Positions 1-7,531 of a DNA stretch of 11,499 nt are shown in pieces; position 1 is the stretch's first letter, and every line of letters starts with the position of its first letter. The stretch is taken from NCBI GenBank assembly GCA_038523655.1, contig JBCBJG010000082.1:1-11499 (forward strand), read 5' to 3'. A program made the translations under genes and the position numbers. This stretch comes from CALHAX01 sp038523655. Lineage in GTDB: Bacteria > Pseudomonadota > Alphaproteobacteria > Rhizobiales > CALHAX01. Below the pieces are notes generated by a model that was given only the letters and a program-made list of their open reading frames with translations, did no database searches and was not told the DNA's origin.

Positions 1-2
1 AT

Positions 3-39
3 AGGACCGGCGCGCGTAGGTGGTGCGCCGTGCGGTCCT
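3..39 (-). terminator. Possible terminator hairpin downstream of soxG
   Basis: A 7-bp inverted repeat (AGGACCG at 3-9, CGGTCCT at 33-39) encloses a second short pairing of GCGC with GCGC. It lies 41 nt past the soxG stop codon in the direction of transcription. It could end the operon transcript, but any U tract would fall before base 1, so an intrinsic terminator cannot be confirmed. The rest of bases 1-79 shows no gene. Confidence 0.3.
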
Positions 40-79
40 GCGTTTGAAAGGGCTCGCGACCAGCCCCGGTGGGCGCACA

Positions 80-739
80 TCAATCCTGAACGACATCGTA
101 GCCGAAGTTGGCACTTGCGTCCTTGAGCCAGGTGGCGAACGAGCCGGCCATGCTGCGGAAAAGCTGGATGGCGTAGCCCGGTCGGTCGTCGAGGCAGCTT
201 AGGTGCACCGCCATGTGGTGGATCGACGTTGGCATCGCAGTGCCGGGGCCGAACACATCCATATGGAAATCAATCGACGAGCCCTTCGCGAGAATGTCCG
301 GCACCGCGGGACCGCTGATCTCCAGCATCGACCAGCCATGGCTCTGGTCGGTCACGCTCGCTTCGCCAGCCAACGCATTGCGCAGCTCGCGAACCAGCGC
401 GCCTTCCGGCCGGTCATGCGAGGTGACGCGCCAACGGCCTGGGCCGTCGGCGGCGACGCGCAGGTCGTCAGACGCAATCAAGCGGCCGACGTCGGGTGTC
501 TCGAGACCGCCAATCTGGCGAGGTGCGCGCGAACCGGCGCTGCCTGAGGGGTTCCGTGCGATCACGCTGGCGGCACTGAGCCCCCGGATCGGCTTGATCG
601 TCGCGCCCGCGCCGGCGCCCCGATTGCCATATGTGCCGGGTTCGAAGAGCGGATCCCAGACCGACGTACGCGCGAGGTCGCTAAATGCATACCCCGAAAT
701 GCGCCCGGCGGTGGGCGATGCTGCCGCAGCCTCAGGCAT
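80..739 (-). CDS. soxG: Sarcosine oxidase gamma subunit (SoxG)
   Basis: 219-residue gamma subunit of the heterotetrameric (alpha-beta-gamma-delta) sarcosine oxidase family, a cytoplasmic complex that oxidatively demethylates sarcosine to glycine. The gamma chain binds no cofactor and belongs to the GcvT/YgfZ-like fold. Family-typical stretches are DQSHGWSMLEISGP, a following LAKGSSIDFHMDVFGPG segment and a C-terminal FRSMAGSFATWLKDA segment. The length matches the usual 180-220 residues. I chose the ATG at 739 over one at 787: it has a good Shine-Dalgarno (AAGGGAGAG, about 7 nt upstream) and overlaps the soxA stop codon by 8 nt, as expected for translational coupling. It is the last gene of the operon inside the window. 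It could instead be the equivalent subunit (MgdD) of N-methylglutamate dehydrogenase. Confidence 0.9.
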   Translation of the reverse strand: MPEAAAASPTAGRISGYAFSDLARTSVWDPLFEPGTYGNRGAGAGATIKPIRGLSAASVIARNPSGSAGSRAPRQIGGLETPDVGRLIASDDLRVAADGPGRWRVTSHDRPEGALVRELRNALAGEASVTDQSHGWSMLEISGPAVPDILAKGSSIDFHMDVFGPGTAMPTSIHHMAVHLSCLDDRPGYAIQLFRSMAGSFATWLKDASANFGYDVVQD

Positions 740-3701
740 GGAGTTTCTCTCCCTTGGGATCGACCATGTGCGGAGAGACGATCTCAACCTCGTATTCGCG
801 TTCGCGCACGAAGTCCTTCGCGATCAGGCGCTCGCCCATCCGGTTGCGGCCATTCTTCACGAAACCAAGCCCGATCCAGCTATCGAGGGTCGGCGAGTGG
901 GCGGCTGAGCTGATCCAGCCCTGGTCGTTGGCGATCACCGGCTCCGCGCCTTTCGGCAGCAGATGCGCGCCGGCACTCACGCGCTCCCCAGGCGTGGTCG
1001 GGCGCAGGCCGACGAGTTTCGGGCGATCCTCCGCCACCAGCCCCGGCCGTTGTGAAAGTGGTTTGCCAACGAAGTCCTTGGCCTTCGACATCATGCCGCC
1101 GAGGCCGAGATCGTCCGCCGTGGTCCGTCCATCGAGCTCCTGGCCCGCGGCATGGCCTTTTTCGATCCGCATCGCGCCAAGCGCTTCGAGGCCGTAGGGC
1201 GTGATGCCGTACGGCGCGCCGGCAGCCATGACAGCCTTCCATGCCGCGGTGCCGTAGTCCGCCGGCACAGCAAGCTCATAGGCGAGTTCACCGGAGAAGC
1301 TGATGCGGAACAGGCGGGCCGGCATGCCGCCGAGGATCGTGAGATCGCGCGCGGCCATGAAGGGAAACGCCTCGTTCGACAGGTCGACGTCGTCAACGAC
1401 ACGGGTGAGCACGTCGCGCGCACGAGGTCCAGCGATCGCCATTTGCGCCCACTGCTCCGTGACGGAGACATATTGCACGTCGAACTCCGGCCAGATGACC
1501 TGATGGCAGTACTCGATATGCGCCATCACCCCGGCGGCGTTCGCCGTGGTCGTCGTCATCAAATAATGCTCCTCGCCAAGCCGGGAGGTGGTGCCGTCGT
1601 CCATCACCATGCCGTCTTCACGCAGCATCAGGCCGTAGCGCGCCTTGCCGACCGCGAGTTTGGTCCAGCCGTTGATATAGAGCTTGTTGAGGAAGCGGCC
1701 GGCGTCTGGACCCTGGATGTCGATCTTGCCGAGCGTGGAGACGTCGGAGATGCCGACGGAGCTGCGTGTGGCCTCGACCTCCCGGTCAGACGCCTCGAGC
1801 CAGGTCTGCTCGCCCTTGCGGAGATAATATGCCGGGCGATACCAGAGGCCCGCCTCCACGAACTCTGCGCCATTTGCTTCGTGCCAGCCGTGCATCGGGG
1901 TGCGCCGGGTCGGCATGAATTCAGCGCCCGCGGCATGGCCGGACCACGCGCCGAGGGAGACCGGTGTGTATGGCGGGCGGGCCGTGGTGACGCCGACTTC
2001 ACCAATCGTTCGGCCCATCGCGTCAGCGAGAATTGCTGCGCCGTTGAGGCTGCCGGTCTTGCCCTGATCCGTCGCCATGCCGAAGGTCGTGTATCGCTTG
2101 GCGTGCTCGGCGCTGTCGTAGCCTTCCTGCACCGCCTGGCGAAGGTCCTTGGCGATGACGTCGTTCTGGAAGTCGACGAACGATTTGCCCTTCGCGTTGC
2201 GGACATAAAAGAACGCCTGCATGTTGCCGAAGGGCGCTTCGTCCACATCGTTCACGACCGGGGCGTTCCGAGGCGCTATGCCGAGCGCGCCGAGGCAAGC
2301 ATTTGCTGCTCGCTCACCTGCGCTGAAGCAATCCATGGTCCCAAAGTCGCCCATTGCGCTGCCGGCCACGGTCATCTCTCCCTGATGCTCGGGGAGGGTA
2401 AATCCGACAATGTCCGGGTCATACGATGGGCGGGCGCCGAGGTGGGTCGCCACGTTGATGTTCGGGCTCCAACCGCCGGTGACGACGATCGCGTCGCAGT
2501 CTACTTTTTCGGTGGAAATGCCGCTGTCGACTTCGCCGATTTCCGCTGCCTGCACATACTGCCCGCCGAGCGCGCGGCGGACGACCGAGTTGCGATAGAT
2601 CGGGCGGCCGAGGTCGACGCCGTTCGATTGCGGCCGGGTGTCGACGACGGCGACGACCTGGCATCCGGCGGCGCCGAGATCGGCGACGGTGCGCGCGATG
2701 TCATCACTGTTGCCGCAGACGACGACCTTCTTGCCCGGCTGGACGGCATAGCGGTTTGCGTAGGTCCGCGCGGCGCCGGCGAGCATGACGCCCGGCCGGT
2801 CGTTGTCGCCGAAGACGATGGGACGCTCGATCGCACCCGACGCGAGGATCGAGCGCTTTGCAAACACCCGCCAGAGCGTCTGGCGCGGGGTGTTCGGCGG
2901 CGGCTCGGGGAGGTGGTCGGCAACGCGCTCGACGAGCCCGTACGTTCCCGCGTCGTAGCGACCAAACACCGTTGTGCGCGCGAACATTCTCACATGCGGC
3001 ATGCTCTCGAGTTCTTCGATCGCGGAGCGCACCCATGCGTCACCGGCCATATCATCGACCGCGAGGCGTTCGCTCAGCAACGCGCCGCCGAGTTTTGCTC
3101 CCTCGTCAGCGATGATCACCCGCGCGCCGGCACGAGCTGCCGTGAGCGCGGCGGCGAGACCGGTCGGGCCGGCGCCGATGACCAGCAGATCGCAGTGCGC
3201 GTTGGATTTTTCGTAGTGGTCCGGATCAGCCGCTTCCGAGACCCGTCCAAGGCCTGCCGCGCGCCGGATGATGCTCTCGTAGACCGGCTCCCAGAAGGAC
3301 GGGGGCCACATGAAGGTCTTGTAGTAGAAGCCGGCGGTCAGAAACGGGGCCAGCATCTGGTTGACCGACATGACGTCGAACTTGAGCGAAGGCCACCGGT
3401 TTTGGCTCTTCGCTTCGAGGCCGTCATAAAGCTCCACCACGGTTGCGCGCGTGTTGGGTTCGCGGCGCGGGCCCGGACGCATTTCGACGAGTGCGTTCGG
3501 CTCTTCGACACCGGCGGTCAGGATGCCGCGCGGGCGGTGGTACTTGAAGGAGCGACCGACGAGACGCACGCCGTTGGCAAGCAATGCAGATGCCAGCGTG
3601 TCGCCCGTGTAGCCGGTGTATTTCTTTCCGTCGAAGCTGAAGCGGAGCAGGTCGGCCCGGTCAATCTGTCCACCGGACGAGTTGCGATAGAGTTGCGGCA
3701 C
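732..3701 (-). CDS. soxA: Sarcosine oxidase alpha subunit (SoxA)
   Basis: 989-residue alpha subunit of a sarcosine oxidase-type complex, within the usual 950-1010 residues. Domains in order: an N-terminal ferredoxin-like fold (about 1-100) with no cysteine before residue 170, so it carries no iron-sulfur cluster; a dinucleotide-binding domain with GAGPTG at 176-181; a second, degenerate nucleotide-binding strand near 325-353; a linker with the family-typical RYTTFGMATDQGKTG at 536-550; and a C-terminal aminomethyltransferase (GcvT-like) domain (about 600-980) that binds tetrahydrofolate and takes up the formaldehyde-level carbon as methylene-THF. The start is GTG at 3701, one nt after the soxD stop, with GAGG upstream. 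In the known enzyme NAD+ sits in this subunit. MgdC of N-methylglutamate dehydrogenase is the main alternative, since it has the same architecture; substrate cannot be read from the sequence. Confidence 0.95.
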   Translation of the reverse strand: MPQLYRNSSGGQIDRADLLRFSFDGKKYTGYTGDTLASALLANGVRLVGRSFKYHRPRGILTAGVEEPNALVEMRPGPRREPNTRATVVELYDGLEAKSQNRWPSLKFDVMSVNQMLAPFLTAGFYYKTFMWPPSFWEPVYESIIRRAAGLGRVSEAADPDHYEKSNAHCDLLVIGAGPTGLAAALTAARAGARVIIADEGAKLGGALLSERLAVDDMAGDAWVRSAIEELESMPHVRMFARTTVFGRYDAGTYGLVERVADHLPEPPPNTPRQTLWRVFAKRSILASGAIERPIVFGDNDRPGVMLAGAARTYANRYAVQPGKKVVVCGNSDDIARTVADLGAAGCQVVAVVDTRPQSNGVDLGRPIYRNSVVRRALGGQYVQAAEIGEVDSGISTEKVDCDAIVVTGGWSPNINVATHLGARPSYDPDIVGFTLPEHQGEMTVAGSAMGDFGTMDCFSAGERAANACLGALGIAPRNAPVVNDVDEAPFGNMQAFFYVRNAKGKSFVDFQNDVIAKDLRQAVQEGYDSAEHAKRYTTFGMATDQGKTGSLNGAAILADAMGRTIGEVGVTTARPPYTPVSLGAWSGHAAGAEFMPTRRTPMHGWHEANGAEFVEAGLWYRPAYYLRKGEQTWLEASDREVEATRSSVGISDVSTLGKIDIQGPDAGRFLNKLYINGWTKLAVGKARYGLMLREDGMVMDDGTTSRLGEEHYLMTTTTANAAGVMAHIEYCHQVIWPEFDVQYVSVTEQWAQMAIAGPRARDVLTRVVDDVDLSNEAFPFMAARDLTILGGMPARLFRISFSGELAYELAVPADYGTAAWKAVMAAGAPYGITPYGLEALGAMRIEKGHAAGQELDGRTTADDLGLGGMMSKAKDFVGKPLSQRPGLVAEDRPKLVGLRPTTPGERVSAGAHLLPKGAEPVIANDQGWISSAAHSPTLDSWIGLGFVKNGRNRMGERLIAKDFVREREYEVEIVSPHMVDPKGEKLHA
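740..755 (-). promoter_or_regulatory. Ribosome binding site deciding the soxG start
   Basis: On the minus strand AAGGGAGAG lies about 7 nt upstream of the ATG at 739, inside the 3' end of soxA. No comparable site precedes the upstream ATG at 787, so this site fixes the soxG start and implies coupling to soxA translation. Confidence 0.6.
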
Positions 3702-3702
3702 G

Positions 3703-3960
3703 TCAGGCGACCTCGCGCGCGTCGATTACGGAGAATATCTCGTGGCTGACCGTGTCTCGCTCGACGATCAGCCACATGCGGCAGCCGCCGGTGTGCTGCC
3801 AGTGTTCACGCGTGCGGCCGCGGGTGTTCTGGTCAATGTAGACGTAATCCACGAACTCGCCGGTGTCGGCATCTTCCGCCGGACGCGGTGGCGGGACTTC
3901 GCCGCGGACGGTGAACTCCTCGATCGAGCGCCAGCCGCAATAGGGACATTTAATACGCAT
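3703..3960 (-). CDS. soxD: Sarcosine oxidase delta subunit (SoxD), zinc-binding
   Basis: 85-residue delta subunit of the heterotetrameric sarcosine oxidase complex. It shows the expected zinc site: CPYC (Cys5, Cys8) at the N-terminus plus His56 and Cys60 in HTGGC, the same spacing as the Cys-Cys-His-Cys site known from crystal structures of the family. Other family-typical segments are the acidic, proline-rich stretch at 20-35 and YIDQNTRGRTREHWQH. The subunit is structural and holds no flavin. It sits between soxB (109-nt gap) and soxA (1-nt gap) in the canonical B-D-A-G order. The ribosome binding site is weak and A-rich (AGAAAGAAG). Length is slightly below the usual 90-110. MgdB of N-methylglutamate dehydrogenase is the homologous alternative. 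Confidence 0.93.
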   Translation of the reverse strand: MRIKCPYCGWRSIEEFTVRGEVPPPRPAEDADTGEFVDYVYIDQNTRGRTREHWQHTGGCRMWLIVERDTVSHEIFSVIDAREVA

Positions 3961-4069
3961 TCGCTTCTTTCTGCGTCGTGTCGCTCTTCGTGCGCCCCGT
4001 GAACTTCATCCGCCGCAATCTGGCCAGGTCCTGATGTTGGCGCGATGTCTTGGTTTGCCCGTTCGCTCG

Positions 4070-5320
4070 TCAGTGCAGGTTCGGCTGAGGCCCGCGACCG
4101 CCCTCGTCGAGCGCGTAGCCTTTTTCGAACCGGTCGAAGGTCATGGCCGTGGCCACTTCGTGTGATGTGTCGTTGGCCATCAAATGCGCGAAGCACCAGC
4201 CGGATGCCGGCGTCGCTTTGAAGCCGCCGTAGCACCAGCCGCAATTGAAATAGAGGCCCTCGACTGGGGTCCGGTCAATGATCGGGCTTCCGTCCGGCGT
4301 CATGTCCATGATGCCGCCCCATGAACGCAGCATGCGCGCGCGCTTCATGCGGGGGATAATGGTGCAGCCGCCTTCCACGACGTGTTCGACCGTTGGCAGA
4401 TTTCCGCGTTGGGCGTAGCTCATATAGCTGTCGATATCGCCGCCGAAGACGAGGCCGCCTTTGTCCGATTGCGAGATGTAGAAATGGCCGGCGCCGTAGG
4501 TCACAACCGTGTCGATGAACGGCTTGAGCCCTTCGCTGACGAACGCCTGGAGTACGTGGCTCTCAATCGGGAGTTTTAGCCCGGCCATGCGCCCAAGCAC
4601 GGAGGTGTTTCCGGCCACAGCCACACCGACGCGTTCGGCGGAGATATATCCACGCGTCGTCTCGACACCCACGATCGCGCCGTCGGTGATGTTCAGCCCC
4701 GTGACCTCACAATTCTGGATGAGGTCGACGCCTAGCCGGTCAGCGCCGCGGGCGAACCCCCAGGCCACCGCATCATGGCGGGCGGTGCCGGCGCGTGGTT
4801 GGTAGAGCGCGCCCTGGATCGGGAACCGACCGTTCTCGAAATCGAGCATTGGCGCGAGTTTGCGCACACCATCCTGGTCGAGCAGGATCGCGTCCGAACC
4901 GTGCAGCACCATGGAGTTGCCGCGCCGCACGTACATGTCGCGCTGCGCATCGGTGTGGAAGAGGTTGAGGATCCCGCGCTGCGAGAACATCACGTTATAG
5001 TTGAGCTCCTGGGAGAGCCCTTCCCAGAGTTTGACGGAGTGCTCGTAGAAAGGCTGGTTGCCTTCAAGCATGTAGTTCGAGCGAACGATCGTGGTGTTGC
5101 GGCCGATGTTGCCGCTGCCGAGCCAGCCTTTTTCCAGCAACGCGACGCGCTTCATGCCGTGGTTGCGCGCGAGATAGTAGGCTGTCGCGAGGCCGTGACC
5201 GCCGCCGCCGATCACGATGGCGTCGTATCGATCACGCGGCTCGACGTGACGCCAGACACGGGGCCAGCCTTTGTCTCCGGTTAACGCCTGACGGGCGAGT
5301 GCGAAGCCTGAATATTTCAC
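4070..5320 (-). CDS. soxB: Sarcosine oxidase beta subunit (SoxB)
   Basis: 416-residue catalytic beta subunit, a FAD-dependent DAO-family oxidoreductase. The N-terminal Rossmann motif is VIGGGGHG (36-43), followed by a conserved RNTTIVRSNY segment (74-83). His182 in TARHDAVAWGF aligns with the histidine that carries covalent FMN in characterised tetrameric sarcosine oxidases (His172-175 depending on species). The C-terminal NCGWCYGGFKATPASG (359-374) includes Lys368, at the position of the active-site lysine in FKATP. FAD oxidises the amine, electrons pass to FMN and then O2, and the imine product reaches the folate site in SoxA. A strong Shine-Dalgarno (GAAGGAG, about 8 nt upstream) supports the ATG at 5320. 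The product could be MgdA of an N-methylglutamate dehydrogenase, but no glutamine synthetase-like or MgsABC genes are nearby. Confidence 0.95.
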   Translation of the reverse strand: MKYSGFALARQALTGDKGWPRVWRHVEPRDRYDAIVIGGGGHGLATAYYLARNHGMKRVALLEKGWLGSGNIGRNTTIVRSNYMLEGNQPFYEHSVKLWEGLSQELNYNVMFSQRGILNLFHTDAQRDMYVRRGNSMVLHGSDAILLDQDGVRKLAPMLDFENGRFPIQGALYQPRAGTARHDAVAWGFARGADRLGVDLIQNCEVTGLNITDGAIVGVETTRGYISAERVGVAVAGNTSVLGRMAGLKLPIESHVLQAFVSEGLKPFIDTVVTYGAGHFYISQSDKGGLVFGGDIDSYMSYAQRGNLPTVEHVVEGGCTIIPRMKRARMLRSWGGIMDMTPDGSPIIDRTPVEGLYFNCGWCYGGFKATPASGWCFAHLMANDTSHEVATAMTFDRFEKGYALDEGGRGPQPNLH

Positions 5321-5418
5321 GCGATATCTCCTTCGCCCGGCTTGGTCGATGTGATGCGTGGCGTTACGGCGCGATTTCCGCGAAGCGCCGATGAGCCCAT
5401 GCCGTCAACCGTCCCGCC
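5321..5418 (-). other. Intercistronic gap with hairpin and strong soxB ribosome binding site
   Basis: The 98 nt between the small gene and soxB hold an inverted repeat with a 6-bp stem (CGGCGC at 5367-5372, GCGCCG at 5385-5390, 12-nt loop) and then GAAGGAGATAT just before the soxB ATG. There is no U tract, so I do not call a terminator. The hairpin may affect processing or stability between the upstream pair of genes and the sox genes. Confidence 0.35.
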
Positions 5419-5760
5419 TCATGCCTCGCGCCCGGTTGCAGCGAGGCGCGCATGCAGAAGCTCGGCCTGCGCGCGCAATCCCGCTTTTAGCGCAAAAATG
5501 TACGCATGAGTGAACAGGAAACCGCTCGCCTCCACATCGCCGCGGAATGCCGCATGTTCGCCGGCTTGCTGGTAGAGGTGGGCAAGGTCCTGGTGTGCTT
5601 CGCGCGCGTGAGCGTCGAGGATCGCTCGATCCAGCGCTGCGAGGTCTGCGGGCCCGGTTGCGGCAGCGCTCGGCGGCGATTCTTCCGCATCGCGCGCGCG
5701 CGAGCTCGATTGGGCTTGGGGCGCATCGCCCAGTGTCGTGGCGACGTCCGTCACGCTCAC
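5419..5760 (-). CDS. Small helical protein of unknown function in the Rieske-sox operon
   Basis: I do not recognise a named family. From GTG at 5760 the product is 113 residues: a low-complexity Ala/Ser/Pro/Asp-rich N-terminal half (about 1-38), then a predicted all-helical C-terminal half (about 38-110) with heptad-like Leu/Ala spacing and the segments LAHLYQQAGEHAAFRGDVEA and FLFTHAYIFALKAG. The two-helix pattern resembles one TPR-like hairpin, suggesting protein-protein contact. No cysteine, signal peptide or membrane segment is seen. The GTG overlaps the Rieske stop codon as GTGA, a classic coupled start. An ATG at 5817 would give 132 residues and a 61-nt overlap. Its place between the oxygenase and soxB suggests an accessory, assembly or scaffold role; this is inference from context only. 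Confidence 0.75.
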   Translation of the reverse strand: MSVTDVATTLGDAPQAQSSSRARDAEESPPSAAATGPADLAALDRAILDAHAREAHQDLAHLYQQAGEHAAFRGDVEASGFLFTHAYIFALKAGLRAQAELLHARLAATGREA

Positions 5761-6941
5761 GTCGCCGGGCTTATCGAGGCGCCTTCGAGGTGCCCCGCGA
5801 ACTGGCTTGCGACCCAATGATGGAACGTGTGGGTCGGCTCATCCATGGCCGGAGAGAATTTACCCCCATCGAACCCGGGTGCGGCGCGGCCAGCCTGCAT
5901 GCCTTCGACCACACCGATGTCCTCGATGAAGATGCCTTTCCAGAGTGCGGCGTTCTTCGCGCGCAGATCAGCATAGTCGTCGCCGAGCATTTCCGGATCC
6001 GTGTAATAAATCTCCACATGCTCGACGGTCTCGGACTGGGAGATCGGCTCGAGGCGGATGGCATAGAAATGATCGCGGTGGATGCCGAGCAGAACGTTTG
6101 GGAACAGCGAAATGTACTCCGCGCCACGGTCCCACTTCGCAGGCAGATCCGCGAAGTTGGTGAAGGCGCGGCCGGTGTCATCGAGCTTCGGGTCGTAGAC
6201 GAGCGTACCCTGGCCTGAATACAGGCCCGGCTCGGTGATGTGATAATGGTCCTCGAGCCGCGAGTAGCTGTTGAGACCCGGATGCACCCACGGCAGGTGA
6301 TAGCTCTCGCAGTAGTTCTCAACGGCCAGCTTCCAGTTGGTTTGCACGCGCAGGGTGAACGACGAGTCGGCGCCACCGTGGAAAACCGGCTTGCCCGCGA
6401 AGTCTCCCCAACGCTCGAGCAATGGCGCCATGTGCTCTTCAAACGTCGGCGCATCACCCGCCATGTTGACGAATACAATGTCCATCCAAACGCGACTGCG
6501 GACCTCGATGAGGCCGAGGGTCGCGCGGTCAATGTGATCGTCGACATTGCGGCCCGGCCCGCCTACGTGCGGCGTTGCGCGGAGCTTGCCGTTCAGTTCG
6601 TAGCACCACGCGTGATAGGGACAGGCGATCACGCCTTTTATCTTCGTTGGTTTGTCGACGAGGATCATGCCGCGGTGGCGACACACGTTCTGGAACACGC
6701 GGATCGTGTCGTCACGATCGCGAACGATGAGGAGCGGAATGCCGAGGTGGGTGACGGGCATCGCGTCGCCGGCTTCCATGACGTCTTTGCCAAAGCCGAT
6801 GCAGGCCCAGTTCTCATGGAAGACGAGCTGCTGCTCCCGGGCATGCACGTCCGGATCGCCATAAAATGCGTTGGGCAGCCCGCGCGCCGTGGTGACGGGG
6901 CCCATCACATTTTTTACCTGACGGATGTCTTCGGGTTTCAT
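5757..6941 (-). CDS. Rieske-type non-heme iron oxygenase, alpha subunit
   Basis: 394-residue oxygenase. The N-terminal Rieske [2Fe-2S] domain has CRH (Cys87, His89) and CPYH (Cys107, His110). The C-terminal catalytic domain has NWKLAVENYCESYHLPWVHP with His215 and His220 as mononuclear iron ligands and Asp341 in IEDIGVVEG as the likely third ligand. Glu212, three residues before the first His, occupies the position of the bridging carboxylate that is Asp in ring-hydroxylating dioxygenases and Glu in the carnitine oxygenase CntA. With the sox genes downstream, this favours a quaternary or N-methyl amine substrate (betaine- or stachydrine-like) over an aromatic one. The start at 6941 has a good GAGGGGAA site. 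It is first in the operon. No ferredoxin or reductase partner is present in the window. The exact substrate is unknown. Confidence 0.9.
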   Translation of the reverse strand: MKPEDIRQVKNVMGPVTTARGLPNAFYGDPDVHAREQQLVFHENWACIGFGKDVMEAGDAMPVTHLGIPLLIVRDRDDTIRVFQNVCRHRGMILVDKPTKIKGVIACPYHAWCYELNGKLRATPHVGGPGRNVDDHIDRATLGLIEVRSRVWMDIVFVNMAGDAPTFEEHMAPLLERWGDFAGKPVFHGGADSSFTLRVQTNWKLAVENYCESYHLPWVHPGLNSYSRLEDHYHITEPGLYSGQGTLVYDPKLDDTGRAFTNFADLPAKWDRGAEYISLFPNVLLGIHRDHFYAIRLEPISQSETVEHVEIYYTDPEMLGDDYADLRAKNAALWKGIFIEDIGVVEGMQAGRAAPGFDGGKFSPAMDEPTHTFHHWVASQFAGHLEGASISPAT

Positions 6942-7141
6942 GGCGCAGTTCCCCTCGAGCGGAGGCCGTGATGTGTCCGAGGAGGGCTTACGCCGATCGG
7001 CGCGGGGTGCGCGTTCAAATGCGACAGGCGGGGAGGCGGGATCGTTCCGGTTGCGGCGTCAGGCGCCTGCGTAACGGCTGACGCGACTTATTCTCCGCCG
7101 TTGGGAGCCTTCCGGAGCCGTCGCGAGAGACGAAAGCGGCG
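6942..7141 (-). promoter_or_regulatory. Upstream region of the Rieske-sox operon with two palindromic elements
   Basis: The 200 nt between cpdR and the Rieske gene must hold the operon promoter if cpdR is not co-transcribed. It contains a perfect 12-bp palindrome CGCCGATCGGCG (6991-7002) and a hairpin with a 7-bp stem (GCGTCAG at 7056-7062, CTGACGC at 7078-7084) that includes the palindrome CAGGCGCCTG. On the minus strand TTGAAC (7018-7013) could be a -35 box whose spacer and -10 would overlap the 12-bp palindrome, a usual place for an operator. No U tract follows the hairpin, so cpdR termination here would have to be Rho-dependent. Confidence 0.35.
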
Positions 7142-7531
7142 CTAGAGCGCCAGCAGCGCGTCGACTTCCTCAACGAGCGTGCGCAGGTGGAACGGCTTGG
7201 AGAGGACCTTGGCATCGTTGGGCGTCCCGTCGGACGCGGTAAGCGTCACGGCGGCGAAGCCGGTGATGAACATGATTTTCAGGTCAGGGTCGATCTCGCT
7301 TGCCCTGCGCGCCAACTCGATGCCGTCCATTTCCGGCATGACGATATCGGTGAGGAGCAGCGTGAAGGGCTCTTCGTGGACGCGCGCGAGCGCTTCCGCT
7401 CCGTTGGCAAACGCCACGACATCATACCCGGCACGGGTCAGTGCCCGTTCGAGAAAGCCGCGCATCGAGGTATCGTCCTCGGCGAGGAGAATGCGTTGAA
7501 GAGGCCGGTGGTCGAGGCTCGAAACGGTCAT
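7142..7531 (-). CDS. cpdR: CpdR-like single-domain response regulator
   Basis: 129-residue receiver-only protein. It has the acidic pocket (EDD at 18-20), phosphoacceptor Asp62 in TDIVMPEMDGIELARR, the switch Thr90 in MFITGFAAV, and Lys112 in LSKPFHLRTLVEEV. The wording of these segments matches alphaproteobacterial CpdR. In Caulobacter, unphosphorylated CpdR helps bring ClpXP to the pole for proteolysis of cell-cycle regulators such as CtrA, and it is phosphorylated through CckA-ChpT. There is no DNA-binding output domain. The product carries about 10 extra N-terminal residues compared with usual CpdR, but no downstream start fits. The start at 7531 lacks a clear Shine-Dalgarno. It diverges from the N-formylglutamate amidohydrolase gene. 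Confidence 0.85.
   Translation of the reverse strand: MTVSSLDHRPLQRILLAEDDTSMRGFLERALTRAGYDVVAFANGAEALARVHEEPFTLLLTDIVMPEMDGIELARRASEIDPDLKIMFITGFAAVTLTASDGTPNDAKVLSKPFHLRTLVEEVDALLAL

Noticed and set aside
213..908. Plus-strand frame of 231 codons opposite soxG
   Set aside because: It is the antisense shadow of soxG and the soxA end, with no recognisable domain or ribosome binding site.
1152..3749. An 865-codon open frame on the plus strand antisense to soxA
   Set aside because: Its translation has Arg/Ala/Asp/His-rich shadow composition and no family motif, while the opposite strand encodes a full, recognisable SoxA. Long antisense frames are expected at this GC content.
7056..7084. Intrinsic terminator for cpdR
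   Set aside because: The hairpin is GC-rich but no run of T follows it on the minus strand.
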